This document shows positions 1 to 4,749 of a stretch of 7,088 nt of DNA, one piece after another; position 1 is the first letter of the stretch, and each line of letters starts with the position of its first letter. The DNA comes from Hyphomicrobiales bacterium. Its GTDB lineage: Bacteria; Pseudomonadota; Alphaproteobacteria; Rhizobiales; Aestuariivirgaceae. Location of the stretch: positions 1 through 7,088 of the forward strand of contig JAIBJH010000208.1 in the NCBI GenBank assembly GCA_020029455.1, read 5' to 3'. The notes under the pieces are model-generated. The model saw only the letters and a program-made list of their open reading frames with translations. It was not told the DNA's origin and searched no databases. Position numbers and translations under genes: made by a program.

Positions 1-172
1 CAGCGCGGCCATTAAGCCGGTCAAACTGCGATACATGCCATGTGATCTCCGAGGCACAGACGAATCAGTGCTACATCCCACCCTGGCTCACCATCCGTCA
101 ACAAAAAGCTATTGAGCAGGGGATATAGGCAGCCTTTCAATATCACCCCAAAAAGGGGCTGGAAATAGGCCA

Positions 173-198
173 TCCACAGGCTTGGGTCGGACTGTGGA
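173..198. repeat. 7-bp perfect inverted repeat TCCACAG-N12-CTGTGGA
   Basis: TCCACAG at 173-179 is the exact reverse complement of CTGTGGA at 192-198, with a 12-base spacer. The centre lies about 70 bases upstream of the DUF1244 start codon. The geometry fits a dimeric regulator's operator, or a hairpin in a leader transcript. The core ATCCACA matches seven of nine positions of the DnaA box TTATCCACA, but the leading TT is absent in both arms, so DnaA binding is only a weak possibility. The repeat is seen directly; any role is inferred. Confidence 0.45.
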
Positions 199-243
199 CG
201 GCGGTCAGTCACCATTTGTGCTTGTCCCCGCGAACCCTTACAT

Positions 244-247
244 GGGG
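244..247 (+). promoter_or_regulatory. Ribosome-binding site deciding the DUF1244 start
   Basis: GGGG at 244-247 lies six bases upstream of the ATG at 254. The same frame also has an ATG at 242 and one at 182, but neither has a purine-rich stretch at the right distance. The protein from 254 begins at the point where the DUF1244 family normally begins. Confidence 0.5.
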
Positions 248-253
248 CACATC

Positions 254-553
254 ATGGCATTGGATGCAAAGACACAGACTGAATTGGAAGCGGCGGTCTT
301 CCGCCGTCTGGTTGAGCATTTGCGCCAGCGCAGCGATGTCCAGAACATTGATCTCATGAACCTGGCTGGCTTCTGCCGCAACTGCCTGGGCAACTGGCTC
401 TTGGATGCCGCGAAGGAAGCGGGCGTTGAGCTGAGCAAGGACCAGTCGCGTCAGGCCATCTATGGCATGAGCTACGAGGACTGGAAGGCGAAATACCAGA
501 AAGAAGCGACGGACGCCCAGAAGGCCGTCTCCAAGCCGCCTCACGCCCACTGA
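254..553 (+). CDS. DUF1244 family protein (SMc04008-like)
   Basis: This is a 99-residue cytoplasmic protein of unknown function, recognised as DUF1244, a small family common in proteobacteria and solved by structural genomics from Sinorhizobium. The family signature is visible: an N-terminal helix rich in Leu and Arg, then DLMNLAGFCRNCLGNW at residues 33-48 with the conserved CxxC pair (Cys41, Cys44), then GMSYEDWKAKYQ toward the C-terminus. There is no signal peptide or membrane segment. The CxxC could bind a metal or act in redox chemistry, but no function is established to my knowledge. The start at 254 is preferred over in-frame ATGs at 182 and 242 because GGGG lies six bases upstream and the family starts here. 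gapR follows 31 bases downstream on the same strand, so the two are probably co-transcribed. Confidence 0.9.
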   Translation: MALDAKTQTELEAAVFRRLVEHLRQRSDVQNIDLMNLAGFCRNCLGNWLLDAAKEAGVELSKDQSRQAIYGMSYEDWKAKYQKEATDAQKAVSKPPHAH

Positions 554-570
554 GCAAACATTACACATTC

Positions 571-576
571 AAGGAG
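571..576 (+). promoter_or_regulatory. Strong ribosome-binding site of gapR
   Basis: AAGGAG at 571-576 is an ideal Shine-Dalgarno sequence eight bases before the ATG at 585. It fixes the start of gapR and rules out the overlapping frame that starts at 610. It suggests gapR is translated more strongly than the DUF1244 gene before it, as expected of an abundant nucleoid protein. Confidence 0.75.
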
Positions 577-584
577 CAGCAGTC

Positions 585-857
585 ATGGCCGAGAAGACAA
601 AGACCAGTTTTGCCCAAGGCCAGTTGCGTGGGCTTGTGGAACGCATCGAGCGGCTCGAGGAAGAGAAAAAGACGATCGCCGGCGACATCAAGGAAGTCTA
701 TGCCGAGGCCAAGGGCAACGGCTTTGACACCAAGATCCTGCGCAAGGTTGTGGCGCTGCGTAAGAAGGACCAGGCCGAACGCCAGGAAGAAGAGGCCATG
801 CTTGATGTCTATCTGGCGGCGCTTGGCATGGCGCCACAACAGGAAGCGGCCGAATAA
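585..857 (+). CDS. gapR: GapR family nucleoid-associated protein (DUF2312)
   Basis: This 90-residue protein matches the GapR/DUF2312 family in length and in its conserved blocks: QLRGLVERIERLEEEKK (about residues 13-29), a long helix continuing through DIKEVYAEAKGNGFD, then ILRKVVALRKKDQAER and a C-terminal YLAALGMA. In Caulobacter, GapR oligomerises through such helices around AT-rich, overtwisted DNA ahead of replication and transcription machinery and stimulates type II topoisomerases. The helix between about residues 13 and 45 has coiled-coil character. The start is fixed by AAGGAG at 571-576. It is the second gene after the DUF1244 gene and converges on the M15 peptidase gene with 9 bases between stop codons. 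A 10-base AT palindrome (AATAATTATT, 853-862) spans its stop codon. The family assignment is firm; function in this organism is inferred by homology. Confidence 0.95.
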   Translation: MAEKTKTSFAQGQLRGLVERIERLEEEKKTIAGDIKEVYAEAKGNGFDTKILRKVVALRKKDQAERQEEEAMLDVYLAALGMAPQQEAAE

Positions 858-862
858 TTATT
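853..862. repeat. AT-only palindrome AATAATTATT at a convergent gene junction
   Basis: A perfect 10-base palindrome made only of A and T overlaps the gapR stop codon (855-857) and fills most of the gap to the stop of the convergent M15 gene (867-869). It has no GC stem, so it is not an intrinsic terminator. No better terminator was found between the two convergent genes, so transcripts may overlap here. Confidence 0.35.
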
Positions 863-866
863 TCGC

Positions 867-2519
867 CTATTGAAGGGAAGTAGTGTCGTCTTCAAAGCCG
901 GCGCGCGAAGAAAGCCTGAGCACAGTCTCGGGCAGATTACCCTTGCCTTCGCGGTTGACGATTTGTCCTTCGCTCTTGCCATCGGCGTTCGACTCAACAT
1001 CCACCGATGTGGCAGGGCCGGTGCCATCCGGACCCAGATCGACCGCGACAGGCAGGAAGTCTTGCTTCATGTCCTCAACGCCCGGCGGCAGGCCATTGCG
1101 CCGCAGGTCAGCCTCCACATCGGGCGCAAGCCACGACCACAGAGAGGATTCGCCCAGAGCTGCCACAACCGGCCTGATGATCACGTTATCCTCGGAAATG
1201 GACACTTCGGAGCTTGACTTGCCATCTAGATTGGCAATGCCAACCGGAGATTCTTCGAGGGAAGCGTCCTCCAGCGGACCTTCAATGGAACCCTTGGGCG
1301 CATTGAGGCTCCCGAGAGCCGCAGCGACTTGAGAAGGCTTGCGCACGAAACCTTGTGATTCCGGGGGAGCGGAGGCGGGTTCGATGTGGAGTTCCTGTCC
1401 CTTGGCGTCAGCCAGAGCCAGAACGGTGGCAGGTTTGAGAAGCGGCCTCGGGCGCTTGCCGTCCACCGGGCCCACATAGGCTTCCGCTGCTGCCGAATCC
1501 GCTAGCGCCGCTAATTGTCCATTAGCAACGTCTTCCGTTTCTTCGAGATCAACAGGTTCCGCAACAGGGGTTGGCGTCTTTAGTTTCAACTTCTTCTTGT
1601 CGCTTGCTGATTGGGCCGCAGCCGCATCGGCGCTGAGATCGGCCAGTTCTTCGTCGGCACCCTCATAGGCAGCTTCAAGCGGTGTCGGAGCGGTATCTTC
1701 AAGCTGGGCATCGGCCAGCGTCGGAGCGCTTTCAGGCGCAGCCTTTTTATTGGAACCGGCGAGAAGACCCAACAACCCGCCCGACTTCTTTTTTTCGGCT
1801 GTTTCGGCCGAAGCAACCTGTGTCGAGGACCAGACAGTCTTGCCGTGGCGCTTGCCAACATATTTCTGGCCATCGCGGATATAGCTTGCAACCTGCGAAC
1901 CCCGCATGCCGGGCCCCCACTGCCGCACATTTCCGGAATCGGCATGGATGAAACCCGTTGGGCCTGCAGCCGAGCTGTAATAACCAACGCCACCCATGCG
2001 GTGTGCAAGGGCAACGTTGCGGATCTTCTTGGTTTGCACATCAGGGAAGAAGAAATCGATGGCCTTGCCGTTCATGTGCTGGCTCTTGCCTGCCACCTTG
2101 CGTCCGATCCGCTTCAGGAAGGCGTTGGTCTTCGGCGAGCGATAGCCGCAAACAATATTGATCGGGGCCTTGGAGCCAAGATCGGCATGAAGTTCCCACA
2201 TCAGGTCGATGGTCCTGGGATCGATGACGATGGTTTCGTTGCGCCGCCAGTCGCGCATCAGGTGGTTGATCTTCTTCATGGCCGACGGCACATAGCGTCC
2301 ATTAGCCATATAGGTGACGGTCAGCCGTTCCTTGGTGTGGATGTGATAGAGCGAAATGGTGCGGGATTCACCGCCGGCAAGAGAAGGCGCACCGGAAAGG
2401 CTCCATGCGCCAAACGCCAAGGTGCCCACAACGGCCGCTGAAGCGACGATCTTGGAAAATGTCCGTATCAATGTCTGGTGTTGTCCGACGTCTTTTCTAC
2501 CCACCATCACTCTACTCAC
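867..2519 (-). CDS. DUF882 / M15-family murein endopeptidase (MepK/YcbK-like) with long C-terminal extension
   Basis: This 550-residue exported protein is probably a zinc-dependent peptidoglycan hydrolase. A hydrophobic stretch at about residues 24-49 after a basic N-terminus is a signal peptide or membrane anchor. Residues about 52-225 form the DUF882 (Peptidase_M15_2) domain: GYRSPKTN with Arg127, SQHMNGKAIDF with zinc ligands His148 and Asp155, and FIHADSGNVRQW with His192. All catalytic positions are intact. E. coli MepK, about 180 residues, is the characterised relative and cuts 3-3 and 4-3 cross-links. The remaining 320 or so residues are Ala/Pro/Glu/Asp-rich and look disordered, except for a Trp-containing patch around residues 455-490 (Trp461, Trp463). 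The GTG at 2519 is uncertain; in-frame GTG 2510 and ATG 2507 are alternatives, and none has a clear Shine-Dalgarno sequence. It lies 172 bases downstream of the L,D-transpeptidase gene and has its own likely promoter region with a CtrA-type box. Confidence 0.88.
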   Translation of the reverse strand: MSRVMVGRKDVGQHQTLIRTFSKIVASAAVVGTLAFGAWSLSGAPSLAGGESRTISLYHIHTKERLTVTYMANGRYVPSAMKKINHLMRDWRRNETIVIDPRTIDLMWELHADLGSKAPINIVCGYRSPKTNAFLKRIGRKVAGKSQHMNGKAIDFFFPDVQTKKIRNVALAHRMGGVGYYSSAAGPTGFIHADSGNVRQWGPGMRGSQVASYIRDGQKYVGKRHGKTVWSSTQVASAETAEKKKSGGLLGLLAGSNKKAAPESAPTLADAQLEDTAPTPLEAAYEGADEELADLSADAAAAQSASDKKKLKLKTPTPVAEPVDLEETEDVANGQLAALADSAAAEAYVGPVDGKRPRPLLKPATVLALADAKGQELHIEPASAPPESQGFVRKPSQVAAALGSLNAPKGSIEGPLEDASLEESPVGIANLDGKSSSEVSISEDNVIIRPVVAALGESSLWSWLAPDVEADLRRNGLPPGVEDMKQDFLPVAVDLGPDGTGPATSVDVESNADGKSEGQIVNREGKGNLPETVLRLSSRAGFEDDTTSLQ

Positions 2520-2581
2520 CCCGGGGCATATCCCGCCAATTCAACTCAACTTTTAGCCGGCCCGTTAGAGCGACAGTCCCC

Positions 2582-2610
2582 ACTCTAGTCCGGCTTTGGA
2601 CATCGAACAA
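2582..2610 (-). promoter_or_regulatory. Possible sigma-70-type promoter of the M15 peptidase gene
   Basis: On the minus strand TTGTTC (2610-2605) and TAGAGT (2587-2582) are 17 bases apart, which would place a transcript start near 2575, about 55 bases before the GTG at 2519. The -10 matches four of six consensus positions and the -35 three of six, so this is a weak candidate. The TAGAG/CTCTA inverted repeat (2566-2570 and 2583-2587, 12-base spacer) overlaps the -10 and could be an operator. Confidence 0.25.
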
Positions 2611-2633
2611 GATTACGGCCACTGTGAGGCAAC

Positions 2634-2659
2634 AACCCGTGCCGGTAACCCTAATGCCG
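2634..2659. repeat. Short imperfect direct repeat AACCC-n-TGCCG
   Basis: AACCC followed by TGCCG occurs at 2634-2644 and again at 2647-2659, with one and three bases between the two blocks. It lies in the intergenic region just downstream of the CtrA-type box in the minus direction. It may be two half-sites for a regulator or chance; no known consensus was recognised. Confidence 0.25.
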
Positions 2660-2665
2660 TCCAGC

Positions 2666-2680
2666 TTAATAAGGCTTTAA
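2666..2680. promoter_or_regulatory. CtrA-type binding box TTAA-N7-TTAA
   Basis: TTAA (2666-2669), seven bases, then TTAA (2677-2680) is a perfect match to the core consensus of CtrA, the alphaproteobacterial cell-cycle response regulator. It lies between the stop codon of the L,D-transpeptidase gene (2692) and the start of the M15 peptidase gene (2519), about 147 bases upstream of the latter. It is therefore well placed to act on the peptidase gene. The flanks (C before, G after) extend it to a CTTAA/TTAAG inverted repeat, so a weak hairpin behind the transpeptidase gene is an alternative role. CtrA control is inferred from the motif alone. Confidence 0.5.
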
Positions 2681-2691
2681 GAATATGGGTT

Positions 2692-4665
2692 TCAGTCGAT
2701 TTTGACTTCGGGCGCCGAGGCCGCGTTTTGCACAAGCTTGGGCGTGTGCTTGCGGCCAAAAACTTCAGCAGTGCTCTTGAGGGCCCGGCCAAGTCCATCA
2801 TCGCGTCCGTAAATATCTGAAAAATATCGTATTTTTCCAGAATCATCGGGCCATGCGGTAAAATAGGTGAGGTGGACCTTGATCGGATCGGGCACCTTGA
2901 CCGACTGGGTGTTACCCGCTTCCACCTTCTTGTCCACGGCCGCCGCGTCCCAGCGCAGGAGGACTTGAGCGAATTCCCGCGGATTTTCGACCCTCACGCA
3001 GCCATGGCTGAAGCTTCTTTGCGTTTCAGCAAAAAGCTCCCGGTTGGGCGTGTCATGCATGTAGATGGAGTGACTGTTGGGGAAGAGGAATTTGATCTCA
3101 CCCAGAGCATTCGCGCCGCCGGCCGGCTGGACAACGCCGATGCCGCTGCCCTTGCCAACGCTATACCAGTCAATATCACTGGAGCTCACGCGCTTGCCGC
3201 GCGCATTGACCACGTGGAATCCGCGCCGGTCCAGATAGCTCGGATCATATCTGAGCTTGGGCAGATATTCATTGAGAAGGATGGACTGGGGCATGCCCCA
3301 AGTGGGATTGAACACCACCGTTTCCATTTCATCGCTGAAGACGGCGGTTTGCGTGTTGGGCTTCCCGACAATGACCTTGCTCTTCCAAGTACTCTTGCCG
3401 TTCTCCATGACATTGACGGTGAAAGAAGCCTGGTTCACCAAGACATGGCGCCGCCCCATGTTTTTCGGAAGCCAGCGGATGCGTTCCATGTTGGCGATCA
3501 GCTTTTCCCGCAGGACGTCGGGCGAATCGCCGCCATTGAGAACCCGCACGGTGCTCTGGTCGAGGTTGCCTGTCTGGCTGATGCCTTTGGACTTCTGGTA
3601 GGCCTTGAGGACTTTCGCGAGCGGCTTGTCCAGCGTTTCGATTGTCTTTTCGTCGATCTCCGTCACATTGGCTGGCACAAAGCCTTCGGCTTTGAGCCTT
3701 GTCCTCAGTTCGCGGATGCGGACATCCTTCTGGCCGAGCTTGATGCGCTTGCCGCCGGGAAAGCTCTTTGCATCACTGGCTTTGACGGCAAGCTCCGCTA
3801 GCGCGGTCTTGAAAGCACCATAGGCAGGATGAGTGGGCGCAAGGCCCTTCAGGTACTCGACCGGAAACGGAGAATAAGCCAGGACCTTGAGCGCAGTGGT
3901 GGGATCGGCATAGTCTGGCTTCACGTCGTGATAGCGTGACAGCCGTTCCGGCTCGAAGGCGCCGCCCGAAATGTGCCGCACATAGTCAAGCGCCGCAACA
4001 GTCAGCCCCACATCCAGTTGAGCGAGTGCTATGCCATCACTGGCAACTTGGCCTGCCGGGTCTAAATAGCTTGAGAGCACGGCCGGAAGGTAACGGTCCG
4101 GATTGAGGCCTTCTTCGCCCGCCTTGGAAAGCAACTGGAGCAGGGCTTCGGCGCGGGCCGACAGCTTTCCATCCACCGTCCAGAGCGGCTGGAAACCCGT
4201 GTCCTTGTAGTGGTCGAGGACAACTTTCCTCACGGCTTCGGTGGCACGAACAGGCGTTTCTTTGTCCGAGAGAACAAGACGGATAAAGGACGGGGCCGTT
4301 TCTACCGTGCTCAGCGTGGAAAAGGAGCTATCGAAAAGCGCGGCCGTCTTTGGCAGGGAATAATTGAGGTTCCCCATGCCGTATCCAGAACCCTCCTCCG
4401 GATCGATATCGGCTATTGCCCGCCCATTGCGGAAGAGGCTCCCATCTTCAAGGATTCGGACACCGTAGTCGTTGTCACGTTCCCACCAGGCTCCACCCGA
4501 TCGGCGGAATTTCCGGTCCCGGCTGTTGCCTTCGAAATTGCCGCCAAACAGCGTTTCGAAAAACGACGCGCGCTTCCTCTTCTTGATGATCTCTGCATCA
4601 GCGGCAGGCATGGCTACGGCCAGTGCCGCGGCGATGGAGATGCTAAAAAGAATCAGTCGATTCAT
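2692..4665 (-). CDS. Secreted L,D-transpeptidase of the YcbB/LdtD type
   Basis: This 657-residue periplasmic enzyme should form 3-3 (mDAP-mDAP) cross-links in peptidoglycan. A signal peptide covers residues 1-24 (hydrophobic core, then ADA before Glu25). After a basic and Gly-rich stretch comes the scaffold domain typical of LdtD/YcbB (about 140-300). A peptidoglycan-binding domain (PG_binding_1) follows at about 308-380, starting at GQKDVRIRELRTRL. The YkuD catalytic domain is at about 403-583. It contains the YcbB-type capping insert at about 455-505, His537 in YMHDTPN and the active-site motif HGCVR with Cys556. All catalytic residues are present and the length is close to E. coli YcbB, with some N-terminal extension. 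The ATG at 4665 has CAGGA five bases upstream. The upstream neighbour is a response-regulator gene 84 bases away; the downstream one is the M15 peptidase gene. Of the E. coli paralogues it most resembles LdtD. Confidence 0.93.
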   Translation of the reverse strand: MNRLILFSISIAAALAVAMPAADAEIIKKRKRASFFETLFGGNFEGNSRDRKFRRSGGAWWERDNDYGVRILEDGSLFRNGRAIADIDPEEGSGYGMGNLNYSLPKTAALFDSSFSTLSTVETAPSFIRLVLSDKETPVRATEAVRKVVLDHYKDTGFQPLWTVDGKLSARAEALLQLLSKAGEEGLNPDRYLPAVLSSYLDPAGQVASDGIALAQLDVGLTVAALDYVRHISGGAFEPERLSRYHDVKPDYADPTTALKVLAYSPFPVEYLKGLAPTHPAYGAFKTALAELAVKASDAKSFPGGKRIKLGQKDVRIRELRTRLKAEGFVPANVTEIDEKTIETLDKPLAKVLKAYQKSKGISQTGNLDQSTVRVLNGGDSPDVLREKLIANMERIRWLPKNMGRRHVLVNQASFTVNVMENGKSTWKSKVIVGKPNTQTAVFSDEMETVVFNPTWGMPQSILLNEYLPKLRYDPSYLDRRGFHVVNARGKRVSSSDIDWYSVGKGSGIGVVQPAGGANALGEIKFLFPNSHSIYMHDTPNRELFAETQRSFSHGCVRVENPREFAQVLLRWDAAAVDKKVEAGNTQSVKVPDPIKVHLTYFTAWPDDSGKIRYFSDIYGRDDGLGRALKSTAEVFGRKHTPKLVQNAASAPEVKID

Positions 4666-4669
4666 GGAA

Positions 4670-4674
4670 ATCCT
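4670..4674 (-). promoter_or_regulatory. Ribosome-binding site of the L,D-transpeptidase gene
   Basis: On the minus strand CAGGA (4674-4670) lies four bases upstream of the ATG at 4665. It supports this ATG, which is also where the signal peptide begins. Confidence 0.5.
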
Positions 4675-4686
4675 GCCTCGCCACGA

Positions 4687-4715
4687 TTCCTAGACTTGGG
4701 ATTATGTAAATGCAA
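4687..4715 (-). promoter_or_regulatory. Possible promoter of the L,D-transpeptidase gene, overlapping a GANTC site
   Basis: On the minus strand TTGCAT (4715-4710) and TAGGAA (4692-4687) are separated by 17 bases, giving a very short leader before the ATG at 4665. Both boxes are poor matches to consensus. A GANTC site (GATTC, 4685-4689), the target of the alphaproteobacterial CcrM methylase, overlaps the -10. The gene could instead be read from a promoter upstream of the response-regulator gene. Confidence 0.22.
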
Positions 4716-4749
4716 TTACAGGCTTTCGAGATCCGGACGGTGTGGCTTT

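Larger units (their letters stand above)
1..253. other. Left-edge non-coding region, probable promoter region of the DUF1244-gapR pair
   Basis: I see no convincing gene here. Open frames on both strands are short, lack ribosome-binding sites and have no recognisable protein character. Two frames read in from the left edge, one ending at a TAA at 13-15 and another at a TGA at 110-112, so the tail of an upstream plus-strand gene cannot be excluded. On the minus strand an ATG at 36-34 opens a frame (MYRSLTGLMAAL) that runs off the left edge, with GGAG at 50-47 ten bases upstream. That could be the start of a divergent gene, but twelve codons are too few to call. The region contains a 7-bp inverted repeat at 173-198, a CCCC-AAAAA-GGGG hairpin at 146-158 and one GANTC site (GAATC, 62-66). 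No convincing -35/-10 pair stands out. Confidence 0.5.

Noticed and set aside
146..158. CCCC-AAAAA-GGGG hairpin as a terminator
   Set aside because: The stem is only four pairs and no T-run follows on either strand, so it is not a credible intrinsic terminator.
21..215. Minus-strand 64-codon open frame upstream of the DUF1244 gene
   Set aside because: It has no ribosome-binding site, no recognisable features, and covers the region expected to hold the promoter of the plus-strand pair.
1611..2441. Plus-strand open frame of 276 codons opposite the M15 peptidase gene
   Set aside because: It is a shadow of the DUF882 domain on the other strand; its composition is typical of antisense reading of GC-rich coding DNA.
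2872..3801. Long plus-strand open frame (309 codons) opposite the L,D-transpeptidase gene
   Set aside because: It is the antisense shadow of a gene with clear domains and an intact active site; the translation shows no family character and has no ribosome-binding site.
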